DNA of 64,000 nucleotides from Ferrimonas balearica (GTDB taxonomy: Bacteria; Pseudomonadota; Gammaproteobacteria; Enterobacterales; Shewanellaceae), in contig NZ_JAHVHW010000004.1 in the NCBI RefSeq assembly GCF_019802055.1, forward strand, positions 186,001 to 250,000, given 5' to 3'. Under the pieces are notes generated by a model. It did not search any database. It saw nothing but the letters and a program-made list of their open reading frames with translations, and was not told the origin of the DNA. Of the stretch, positions 1-6,768 are shown piece after piece. Numbering within the stretch: position 1 is the first letter of the stretch; each line of letters starts with the position of its first letter. The position numbers and the translations under genes are program-made.

Positions 1-2
1 CG

Positions 3-536
3 GTTATCCGTGGCCCGGCTGAAGGCGCGTTCCCCGGTGAGATTCTGGAGATCCACACCTTCTCCACCAACCTGGGTTCCCGCAGCGTTACCGGCTACAA
101 CATGGGCCTGAACTACATCATCGGCCTCGGCGCGCTTGGTGAGCTGTCGCTCAACAACAGCACCTACTACCTCGACAGCTATGAGGTGGAAGGCGAAGAG
201 TGGGCAGGCACCTGGCAGCAGCCGCGTCTGCGCAACACCGCTCAGTTGGGCTGGGATTACGGTGACTGGGCTTCCTCCATGAGCATCGTCTACCGTGGCC
301 GTTACGACGACTACTACGGTCAGTACTTCGGCTTCCAGGATGAGGTGCCTTCCATGACCACCTTTAACCTGCGGGTCAACTACGTTGGCTTCAACAACCT
401 GACCCTGACCCTGGGCGCAGACAACCTGTTCGACAAGGACCGTCCCATCGACGGCTCCAACGACACCGGCGGCATCTCCGACCTGGATAACCCGTACGGT
501 CGCTTCGTGTACGGTCAGGCCAAGCTGGCGTTCTGA
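3..536 (+). CDS. TonB-dependent receptor, C-terminal part (partial)
   Basis: The frame is open from the left edge, so only the last 177 residues or so are present. They show outer-membrane beta-barrel character: alternating aromatic and polar strands, a late segment with the LTLGADNLFDKD pattern typical of the last strands of TonB-dependent receptors, and a terminal phenylalanine (sequence end KLAF), the usual BAM recognition residue. Such receptors import siderophores, haem, cobalamin or oligosaccharides with TonB energy; the plug domain that would hint at the substrate lies outside the window. A terminator follows directly. The family call is firm, the substrate unknown. Confidence 0.85.
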   Translation, partial: VIRGPAEGAFPGEILEIHTFSTNLGSRSVTGYNMGLNYIIGLGALGELSLNNSTYYLDSYEVEGEEWAGTWQQPRLRNTAQLGWDYGDWASSMSIVYRGRYDDYYGQYFGFQDEVPSMTTFNLRVNYVGFNNLTLTLGADNLFDKDRPIDGSNDTGGISDLDNPYGRFVYGQAKLAF

Positions 537-553
537 TTTTCCTAACCTCCGTC

Positions 554-579
554 AAAGGGCACTTCGGTGCCCTTTTTTT
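554..579 (+). terminator. Rho-independent terminator after TonB receptor
   Basis: A perfect hairpin with AAAGGGCAC and GTGCCCTTT arms and a TTCG tetraloop is followed by a T run. It lies 17 nt after the receptor stop codon. Confidence 0.9.
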
Positions 580-640
580 GTTTCCTCTCCTACAGCGGAA
601 CGCAACCCACACCAACTGTGCCAGTAAGCTGCACAGTCAG

Positions 641-666
641 CCGTGGGCTGAAAGCCCACGCTACGC
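641..666. repeat. REP-like palindrome, copy 1
   Basis: Inverted repeat CCGTGGGCT-GAA-AGCCCACG followed by CTACGC. The same core (GTGGGCT, a short loop, AGCCCAC, with a CGTAGC flank) recurs at 5049-5073, 8661-8685 and 8712-8735, always between genes. It resembles the extragenic palindromes (REP/BIME) of other gammaproteobacteria. No REP-associated transposase is in the window. Confidence 0.7.
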
Positions 667-751
667 CTCCATCAAAGCCCACCCCCAAAGAGAGCGCTAA
701 ATCGACAGACTCAGCTAGGCTTGAAGGCGGTCCGACGTTAGGAGACTCCCT

Positions 752-1192
752 ATGGACATGGCACAACTGCTTAAACTGGGTGCCCAACTGTTTTCAGAAA
801 GCGGCACCAACGCGGGCCATCTGGCCCAGGATGACATCATCGGCGCCCTCGCCAGCCTGCTGGGCGGTAATGCTGACGGCAGCGGCATCGACCTTGGCAG
901 CATACTGGAAAGCCTGAACGGCGCTGGCCTGATGGAACTGGCGCAAAGCTGGCTCGGTGACGGCGCCAACGCCCCCATCTCAGGCGAGCAACTCACCCAG
1001 GTGTTTGGCCAGCAGAAGATCGACGGCTTTGCCCGCCAACTGGGGCTGCAGCAGGCGGACGCCGAAGCCGGACTGACCCAGGCGATCCCCGCCATTCTGG
1101 ACAGCGCCAGCAGCGGTGGCAGCCTGCTGGAACTGGCCGGTGGCCCCCAGGGCATTATGGGGATGATCAGCAAGCTGTTTGGAAAGTCCTGA
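752..1192 (+). CDS. YidB-like DUF937 family protein
   Basis: A 146-residue protein rich in Gly, Ala and Leu. It has the family pattern of an N-terminal helix, a glycine-rich GALASLLGG stretch near residues 30-38, a central NAPISGEQL segment near residues 75-83 and a C-terminal helix ending in KLFGKS. This matches the YidB/DUF937 family of bacterial cytoplasmic proteins, whose function is not settled. A good ribosome binding site (AGGAG at 740-744) supports the ATG at 752. It stands alone between two terminators, so it is probably monocistronic. Confidence 0.75.
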   Translation: MDMAQLLKLGAQLFSESGTNAGHLAQDDIIGALASLLGGNADGSGIDLGSILESLNGAGLMELAQSWLGDGANAPISGEQLTQVFGQQKIDGFARQLGLQQADAEAGLTQAIPAILDSASSGGSLLELAGGPQGIMGMISKLFGKS

Positions 1193-1232
1193 ATCGCCCC
1201 CTCTATGCTCAGGTGGATGCACTAAAAACGAG

Positions 1233-1272
1233 ACGCCTTCTTATCCGATACCCGATAAAAAGGCGTTTTTTC
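1233..1272 (+). terminator. Terminator after yidB-like gene
   Basis: Arms ACGCCTT (1233-1239) and AAGGCGT (1260-1266) enclose a second inner pairing TTATC/GATAA, giving one long interrupted hairpin followed by T6. Confidence 0.8.
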
Positions 1273-1420
1273 TTAGGCTTTCCAAGCCCCATTCGAACGC
1301 CCCTTGCCACCCCGCCCACACTTCACTCAGAAGCCAAAAAAGAACCGAATTCAACCGTTTAAGGGAAATCTTGAACCGGATAGAGTGGATGCCCTAATGA
1401 GATAATAACGGGACCTGCCC

Positions 1421-1921
1421 ATGGAATGGCTGATTCTGTTTGGGCTGCTGCTGGTGCTGCTATCCGGGCTGAATGCCTACCTGAACCGCCCTGCCCCCTC
1501 CCGCTATATCAAACGGGGTCCACTGCTGACTCCGGCGGAGCGATCCTTCTACGGCGTACTGCAAACCGCCATTACCCAGTTCAACGCCAGCCAGAGCGAT
1601 AGTCACTACCAACTTTTTGCCAAAGTGCGTATCGCCGATGTGGTTAAACCCGACCATAAACAGGGCAGCAAAGACTGGATCCGCGCCTTTCGAAAAGTCA
1701 GCCAGAAGCACTTTGATTTTGTCCTCTGCGACAGCCGCACCACCGAAATCACCCTGGCCATCGAATTGGATGACAACAGCCATCAACGCAGCAAAACCCA
1801 AAAGCGCGATGCACTGGTGGAATCCGTTTGTGAAATAGCGGAACTGCCATTAAAGCGGCTTTCGGCAAAGCGGAGTTATCAGGTTGGGGAAATTATTGGG
1901 GAGTTGTTTGGGGATAGGTAA
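1421..1921 (+). CDS. DUF2726 domain protein with N-terminal membrane anchor
   Basis: A 166-residue protein. Residues 1-20 are a hydrophobic segment, probably a single membrane anchor. The rest matches DUF2726: a FYGVLQTAI helix, the LFAKVRIADVV strand, a KHFDFVLCD strand, and the IELDDNSH motif near residues 112-119 followed by a basic helix (KTQKRDALVESV). The DFVLCD and IELDD strands look like a PD-(D/E)XK nuclease-like fold, a relationship I infer from the pattern only. Some family members are fused to helicase or topoisomerase-type zinc domains; this one is not. No strong ribosome binding site precedes the ATG. It is the last normal-GC gene before the AT-rich island. Confidence 0.75.
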   Translation: MEWLILFGLLLVLLSGLNAYLNRPAPSRYIKRGPLLTPAERSFYGVLQTAITQFNASQSDSHYQLFAKVRIADVVKPDHKQGSKDWIRAFRKVSQKHFDFVLCDSRTTEITLAIELDDNSHQRSKTQKRDALVESVCEIAELPLKRLSAKRSYQVGEIIGELFGDR

Positions 1922-2145
1922 ACCCAAATAGGATAAGTAATGGCTGGAATGGCGCCAGGAGCGGTCACTCACGAGTGATGGCGCACTTTCACCGGGTGGA
2001 TACTCTGTTTCACCAAGAGAACGACCGATGCAGAACCTAATCACTTGATTGAACAAAGAACACTTGCTAGCTTGGGCGAACTTTCGCCGGTGTTATTGCA
2101 AATTCTCACTTTCACCCTGTTATTCGGAATTCGCACTAATACCCA

Positions 2146-2152
2146 GTTAAGT
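2146..2152 (+). other. Possible left recombination box of an integron cassette
   Basis: GTTAAGT fits the GTTRRRY core where integron cassettes are joined and is identical to the right box of the attC at 2969-3073. It lies 37 nt before the DUF3800 start codon, the usual distance for a cassette boundary. I found no convincing partner arm upstream, so this may be the residue of an attI or of a decayed attC. Confidence 0.4.
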
Positions 2153-2182
2153 GCCAAGTAGGCCCAACAATTCGGAGGTTGA

Positions 2183-2974
2183 ATGCAGAATGGAAAGTTG
2201 ATTTGGCATGTAGCCTGCGATGAGTCGGGCGTCGACGGCCAAGCGTACTATGGGTTCGGTTCCCTTTGGATGAAATACCAACGAAGGGGAGATTTTGCTC
2301 GATTAATAAGAGAGCTAAGAGAACAGCACAATTATGACAGTGAGATAAAATGGAAAAAAGCACATAAGAAACATTATGCCAATTTCTATGAAGACTTAAT
2401 TGATATGTTCTTCAAGCACCAGTGGCTAGCTTTTCACTGTATTGTCGTTCGCAAGGGTGTAGTTGATAAGAAATATCATGGCGGTGATTATGATTTAGCC
2501 ATGAGGAAGCATTTTACTAAGTTGATACAGACAAAAATCAACGCAATTAATAGAGCTCATCCCAGTCGTGACTGTGAGTTCAGGATTGAAGTCGATCCAT
2601 TGCCCTCGAGATACAAAAAGGCTGATGAAGCCTTTCACAAGATTGCAAATAGCATGCTCAAAAACGAGTTCAATGGTAATGTCCCTATCAGAGCTGTTGT
2701 AACCAAGGATTCGAAAGAATCTGAGCAAATCCAAATCGCTGATTTTCTACTTGGCTCAGTGATGAGTGCATTCCAGGGGAAAGCGAGCTCGCCTGCGAAA
2801 CTTAAAGTAGCATCCAATGTTGCTAGTCACCTTGGCTGGGAATCTTTACGACATGACACAAGGCCAAACGAGCGGAAGTTTAATATTTGGTATTTTCATG
2901 ACCCAACGAAGGGGCCAAGAGAAATTCAAACTAAAGATGTGCGGCTGAAGTATCCGCTTCCAGAGCGTACTTAA
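2183..2974 (+). CDS. DUF3800 domain protein (integron cassette 1)
   Basis: A 263-residue protein of the DUF3800 family. It begins with the acidic ACDESG motif (residues 10-15), has a conserved E-x-KW region (SEIKWKKAH) near residues 53-61, an IEVDPLP strand in the middle, and the C-terminal IQIADFLLGSV helix typical of the family. The fold is thought to be RNase H-like, so nuclease activity is plausible but unproven. Family members are often found in mobile or defence contexts. The ribosome binding site GGAGGT (2174-2179) is strong. Codon use is AT-rich compared with the flanks, and the stop codon sits inside the attC left box at 2969, as in many integron cassettes. Confidence 0.85.
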   Translation: MQNGKLIWHVACDESGVDGQAYYGFGSLWMKYQRRGDFARLIRELREQHNYDSEIKWKKAHKKHYANFYEDLIDMFFKHQWLAFHCIVVRKGVVDKKYHGGDYDLAMRKHFTKLIQTKINAINRAHPSRDCEFRIEVDPLPSRYKKADEAFHKIANSMLKNEFNGNVPIRAVVTKDSKESEQIQIADFLLGSVMSAFQGKASSPAKLKVASNVASHLGWESLRHDTRPNERKFNIWYFHDPTKGPREIQTKDVRLKYPLPERT

Positions 2975-3073
2975 CAAACCGCTGCAGGCGGATCGAAATC
3001 GTTCGGTTGGCCATTGCTCGTGCCTCGCTGATTTTAGCCAACCAAACTGCTTCCGCTTAGCGGAGCGTTAAGT
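2969..3073 (+). other. attC recombination site of cassette 1
   Basis: The 105-nt site starts with ACTTAAC (fits RYYYAAC, 2969-2975) and ends with GTTAAGT (fits GTTRRRY, 3067-3073); the two are exact inverse complements. Inside, the arms CCGCT, GGCGGA and GGTTGGC pair with their counterparts read from the other end, with small bulges, giving the imperfect foldback of attC sites. Both size and architecture fit the family. It overlaps the end of the DUF3800 gene and stops 13 nt before the next start codon. Confidence 0.82.
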
Positions 3074-3086
3074 TCAAAAGAGAGAT

Positions 3087-3893
3087 ATGAGTAGTAATCT
3101 AGAAAAAGGACTGATAGAAGTAGGATACTTCTTATCAAGGATGGGAACAGACAGCCCGCCAGCCTCATTGAAAGCAGCTTCATGGAAAGAAGCATATTCA
3201 AAGTTCTATAACACATTTGGTATTGGAAAGACTGAAGAAGAGTTCAAAAACAGCCTTAAGAATTTGAGAGATCACTTTGATAGCCACTTAGAGAATAACC
3301 GAATAGGCTGGAAGGATGACGATGGTAACCCTCAGCAATTATCCTCTTCAAATCAACACGTTTTTGATGAACTCCAAAAACTAAATGACAGTGATCTATG
3401 GGTCAAAATCAAACCTTATGTTGTAACCTCTCTCAATACAAAGCTCTCGAAGATAAAGAGCAAAGAAGTCACTGCAAAGAAAGCAAAGTTCTTCTCTTCA
3501 GAGTTCAATGGTAAGAAAAAGCTAACGGCTAGAAAAGTTGTTGAGGCTACAGTCAATCACGGACTTGTCGTAGATGAGCTCAAAGAATATGTTGAAAGCA
3601 CTGTAAAAAATAGCTTCACATACAACACACAAAAAATAGACTTAGCACTCGAAACAGCAGGTGAACTTCAAAGGATCTACGAGGTAAAAACAGCAACTGA
3701 TACTCAATCTATTTACACTGCTGTAGGCCAGCTATGTATGCATTCTGCTGGCTCAGAGGGTATTGAGAAGTGGATGGTTTTACCTGGCCCAATAGAAAAT
3801 ACAGAGCTACTTGAGTGCTTAGACACACTTGATATTTCTGTCCTCTGGTACCAGATAGACGAAGGTTCGTGCAATTTTGAACTTAACAAGTAA
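3087..3893 (+). CDS. Putative PD-(D/E)XK nuclease-like protein (integron cassette 2)
   Basis: A 268-residue protein whose family I do not recognise as a whole. The C-terminal third carries the pattern of a PD-(D/E)XK nuclease core: an acidic residue in IDLAL (D185), the strand motif EVK (E199, K201) and a Gln-bearing helix (GQL, Q215). The N-terminal part is helical and charged with no motif I know; a lysine-rich stretch lies at residues 120-146. There is no membrane segment. Codon use is AT-rich like the neighbouring cassette gene. The start lies 18 nt after a GTTAAGT box and the stop lies within the next attC-like site. A restriction, repair or defence role is an inference from the motif and context. 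Confidence 0.65.
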   Translation: MSSNLEKGLIEVGYFLSRMGTDSPPASLKAASWKEAYSKFYNTFGIGKTEEEFKNSLKNLRDHFDSHLENNRIGWKDDDGNPQQLSSSNQHVFDELQKLNDSDLWVKIKPYVVTSLNTKLSKIKSKEVTAKKAKFFSSEFNGKKKLTARKVVEATVNHGLVVDELKEYVESTVKNSFTYNTQKIDLALETAGELQRIYEVKTATDTQSIYTAVGQLCMHSAGSEGIEKWMVLPGPIENTELLECLDTLDISVLWYQIDEGSCNFELNK

Positions 3894-3935
3894 ATCCAGG
3901 TGACGCCTACGGCACACCTGCTTTAGGAGTTATCG
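3881..3935 (+). other. attC-like site of cassette 2
   Basis: A short site starting with ACTTAAC (3881-3887), inside the last codons of the upstream gene, and ending in GTTATCG (3929-3935), a degenerate form of GTTRRRY. The central arms AGGTG and CACCT pair, and outer TAAA/TTTA pairing with one unpaired base gives an attC-like foldback. The degenerate right box makes this weaker than the site at 2969-3073. Confidence 0.6.
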
Positions 3936-3989
3936 CAGAGCTTCTGAACGGCTGGAATGGGGCGATACTAGCCTTACACATCAAAATAT

Positions 3990-4113
3990 CCCACCCGCTC
4001 TTTCGCCGACTTCGAGGGCTGCACGCAGCGCAAACCGCAGAGAGGCAAAGGGGAGTCGAGAGGGGCAACGCCCCTCTGGTTGCTGCCGCCAACGCGGCGC
4101 CCATCTCTCCACC
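3990..4113. repeat. Structured intergenic repeat, copy 1
   Basis: About 124 bp closely similar to 5111-5234: both run from CCCACCCG-TCTTTCGCCGAC to GCGGCGCCCATCTCTCC. A strong hairpin (AGAGGGGC-AAC-GCCCCTCT) and a second self-complementary segment (GCTGCCGCCAAC-GCGGCG) are kept in both copies. A reverse-strand open frame runs through it, but it is not conserved as protein between the copies. The rest of 3936-4350 holds no gene I can support. Confidence 0.8.
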
Positions 4114-4350
4114 CCACTAAACCCTCATGCCGCAGGCATCCACAACTCTACAAATTCCCCTCTCCACATCCCTACGAAGACACCCCCAATCCCCCTATCC
4201 ACTCCTCAATCACCAATAAGCCTCTTCACCGCTTTATTACTTCGCTCTGGCGGTTAAAGATACAGAGATTGAGGCGAGCGCCTTGAGGTCATACATCGGG
4301 CTTTGTATAACGCTTATAGGGCTTCCGTTAGGCAAGGGATTGTGTCGACG

Positions 4351-4974
4351 ATGCGTATAAAAGGGAAAGTCACCTTCTGGGATGATGACAAGGGGTATGG
4401 GTTTATCGAACCCTGCAGTGGCGGCGATAGGGTGTTTCTGCACATCACCGCATTGAACCAAAGGCTTGGTCGGCCCGAGTTGGGCCAACTGGTGACTTAT
4501 ACCCCTGCAACAGACAAAGAGGGGCGCCACCGTGCAAGCGAGGTCACCCTCCCGGGTGAGCGGTTGGTCAAAAGGGAGAGGAACCAACCACAGCTCTTTT
4601 CCATTGTGCTGTCACTGCTGTTTCTGGGCGGCGTGGTCGCGGCTGTCCTCTACAGCCATCTCCATCCGGTCTTTCTTGTGCTCTATCTAGTCGCCAGCGT
4701 GATCACTTTCTTTGCCTACGCTGAGGACAAATACGCCGCCAAAAATGACCGCTGGAGAGTATCGGAAAACACGCTCCATATGTTTTCCCTGCTTGGCGGC
4801 TGGCCAGGTGCCCTGCTGGCCCAGCAATTCCTAAGACACAAGACTCAGAAGCCCCTCTTCCGCTTCAATTTCTGGACAACGGTTCTGCTTAACGGGCTGG
4901 CCTTTGCCTGGTTATTTACGCCACCCGGCGTTCGTACCACTCAGCAGGTAATCGGACTGTTCTGGGGCGGCTAG
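4351..4974 (+). CDS. Cold-shock domain and DUF1294 membrane fusion protein
   Basis: Residues 1-65 or so form a cold-shock domain: GKVTFWDDDKGYGFIEP matches RNP1 and VFLHITAL matches RNP2. Residues 75-205 are a DUF1294 membrane region with about four hydrophobic segments, the family signature DKYAAKNDRWRVSE and the GGWPGALLAQQ stretch. Such fusions are common in proteobacteria; the cold-shock part would bind RNA or single-stranded DNA at the membrane, but no function is established. The frame is open further up (to 4303); I place the start at the ATG of 4351 because the cold-shock domain begins there. It lies between the two copies of the structured repeat. Confidence 0.85.
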   Translation: MRIKGKVTFWDDDKGYGFIEPCSGGDRVFLHITALNQRLGRPELGQLVTYTPATDKEGRHRASEVTLPGERLVKRERNQPQLFSIVLSLLFLGGVVAAVLYSHLHPVFLVLYLVASVITFFAYAEDKYAAKNDRWRVSENTLHMFSLLGGWPGALLAQQFLRHKTQKPLFRFNFWTTVLLNGLAFAWLFTPPGVRTTQQVIGLFWGG

Positions 4975-5048
4975 GTAGCTCAGTCCGTGCGCCACAGGCA
5001 GCACGCTACGGCAAGATCAGCATCCTGAACCGGAGAGGCGGAGTTTCG

Positions 5049-5073
5049 CGTAGCGTGGGCCTTTGGCCCACGG
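5049..5073. repeat. REP-like palindrome, copy 2
   Basis: CGTAGCGTGGGCC-TTT-GGCCCACGG, the same family as 641-666. It sits about 40 nt before the second copy of the structured repeat. Confidence 0.7.
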
Positions 5074-5110
5074 GAAGCTGTGGCAAATTCAGCCCTCCGA
5101 GGACGAGTAA

Positions 5111-5234
5111 CCCACCCGTTCTTTCGCCGACTTCGAGGGCTTGCGCGCAGCGCAAACCGCAGGGAGGCAAAAGGGAGTCCAGGGGGGCAACGCCCCTTTG
5201 GTTGCTGCCGCCAATGCGGCGCCCATCTCTCCAT
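5111..5234. repeat. Structured intergenic repeat, copy 2
   Basis: Second copy of the element at 3990-4113. The hairpin segment reads GGGGGGC-AAC-GCCCCTT, so several differences fall in paired positions while the hairpin is kept. Together with the REP-like palindrome and the terminator it fills the gap 4975-5307, where I see no gene. Confidence 0.8.
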
Positions 5235-5253
5235 CCAACCAACCCACCAAAGC

Positions 5254-5282
5254 AAAAACGCCACCCTTACGGTGGCGTTTTT
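5254..5282. terminator. Bidirectional terminator
   Basis: AAAAACGCCACC-CTTAC-GGTGGCGTTTTT is a perfect hairpin with A and T tracts on the two sides. It can end the minus-strand YitT-like gene, which stops 26 nt away, and any plus-strand read-through. Confidence 0.85.
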
Positions 5283-5307
5283 CATTTACTCTGCGCTTTA
5301 CGCGTCA

Positions 5308-5922
5308 TCAGGATGACGCCATCCCCGGCTGTGCTACATAGCGCCCCGGACGGTGGTTAAAGCCCAGCACCAGGTTCATCAGCACAATACAGAGGGTGGA
5401 GGCCAGCAGGGTTTCCACAGAGAACAGCAGCGCGGTGGCCAGCAGAATCATCAGGTCCAGCCCCATCTGCAGGTAACCGGCCCGCCAGCCAAAGCGTTCC
5501 TGGCAGTAGAGGGCCAGCACATTAAATCCGCCAGCACTGGAGTGATGACGAAACAGCACCAGCAAACCCACGCCACACAGTACACCACCAATGGCGCCCG
5601 CCATCAGCGGCGTCAGCCCCTGAATCACAATGGTGTGTTGCAGCAGGTCGGTCAGCCAGGACACCAGTCCAACCGTAACCAGGCTTTTAATGGTGAAGCC
5701 CCGGCTCATACGAAACCAGGACATCAGGTAGAAGGGGGCGCTGATGGCAAAGAACAGCGCACCGAAGCCCCAGCCGGAGAGTTGGCTGACCAGCAGCGCC
5801 AATCCCGCAACGCCGCCCACCAGCACTCCGGCCTGCTTCAGCAGGACGATGGCAAAGGAGAGGGTCAGAATGCCGATGGCGAGGGCAAACAGGTCTTCAT
5901 GTAGGGCGTGATTGGGTTTCAC
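5308..5922 (-). CDS. YitT family integral membrane protein
   Basis: A 204-residue protein with five to six hydrophobic segments. The VGGVAGLALLVSQLSG segment near residues 35-50 and the GGVLCGVGLLVLFRHHSSAGGFNVLAL region near residues 112-138 match the YitT/DUF161 family, including its short form in proteobacteria. The family is thought to transport small solutes, but the substrate is unknown. The start codon is GTG (5920-5922). It is transcribed away from nrfA and shares the long intergenic region 5923-6768 with it. Confidence 0.78.
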   Translation of the reverse strand: MKPNHALHEDLFALAIGILTLSFAIVLLKQAGVLVGGVAGLALLVSQLSGWGFGALFFAISAPFYLMSWFRMSRGFTIKSLVTVGLVSWLTDLLQHTIVIQGLTPLMAGAIGGVLCGVGLLVLFRHHSSAGGFNVLALYCQERFGWRAGYLQMGLDLMILLATALLFSVETLLASTLCIVLMNLVLGFNHRPGRYVAQPGMASS

Positions 5923-6768
5923 GTTGGGGGCCTCTTATCACTGCGGGCGAATTTTGGCGCCGATCCTAGTGATCCCGGGCAGGATCACAACCCAGCAACA
6001 ACGCAGCTTATGCTGAATCGGCAACCGGATCCCATCCGATGGTGCCGTTGGGTACCGGCGGTTCGGAAGGTGCGCCGTATAAAGGGGCCATTAGCAGGGG
6101 ATTCGGTTGAATTGCTTCTGATCAGGGCAGCAACCCCGATGCAGCGATAACCAAACGGGATGGCGGCACAGCGCGTCCTGCTGCCTGTCTCACGCGCTCG
6201 GCGCACCCGGCACTCTCCACTTCCTTATTCCTTGCTTATTTAGAGGGCCTTCTTACTCTCCCTCCTTATCCTGCTTTTGCTTTGTTTATTTACTCTCATT
6301 TTCTTCGCATCGGTATCGATTGGATTACCCGGAAATAAAATCAGCATTCATTAAATTAGATTAAATTCATATTTGGCGTGGCCCGAAACTCTCATTTATT
6401 GAAAAGAAAAAAGCCATCAGAGCCGGTGGTTCAAAACGGGTTTACCTGATGCCTTTACATCGGAAAAACAGTGATTAAATCGCCTTTGCACACCCACTTT
6501 CTGAGGTGTTGTCCCTGCCGCCCAACCAGATCATTCCACTGCATCTTTCTGAATATGAGTCGATAAATCTTCCTCGAATCAGGTTTGTCTGTGCGATCTC
6601 ACTGGGTATACCTCTTTCGATATACCTCTAAAGAGGTATTTGATATTACACGGCTCACACTTTTATTTATTTGCCGTTATCGGCGTTGCCGTTTAATAAA
6701 TCCCGGTGATTAAATCGTTAACGCAATGGGCCTATTGCTAACAACACAAGAGTTTGCAGAGGGATATG
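5923..6768. other. Long AT-rich intergenic region upstream of nrfA
   Basis: 846 bp without a gene I can support. The part after 6200 is clearly AT-richer than the flanks. It contains NarP/NarL-type boxes (6609-6638), two copies of GTGATTAAATCG (6471-6482 and 6706-6717), and a weak CRP-like half site with TCACA at 6655-6659. It separates two divergent genes, so promoters for both should lie here. Confidence 0.7.
6609..6638 (+). promoter_or_regulatory. NarP/NarL-type operator upstream of nrfA
   Basis: TACCTCT-AA-AGAGGTA at 6623-6638 is a perfect 7-2-7 inverted repeat of the NarL/NarP heptamer (TACYNMT), the arrangement NarP requires. A further TACCTCT heptamer lies at 6609-6615 on the same strand. 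The site is about 130 nt before the nrfA start, a sensible place for nitrate- or nitrite-responsive activation. The match is seen in the sequence; that NarP binds it is inferred. Confidence 0.75.

Noticed and set aside
1940-3960. GGCTGGAATGG at about 1942 and 3950 as direct repeats bounding an inserted island
   Set aside because: The match is only 11 nt, with divergent flanks and no relation to the attC boundaries, so it is probably chance.
3907-4104. Minus-strand open frame starting MGAALAAATRGALPL in the structured repeat
   Set aside because: The second copy of the repeat does not keep the same protein, while the hairpins are kept, so the element is treated as non-coding.
6639-6660. FNR or CRP site next to the NarP operator
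   Set aside because: Only one half (TCACA) is good; the other half has two mismatches for CRP, and no TTGAT-N4-ATCAA is present.
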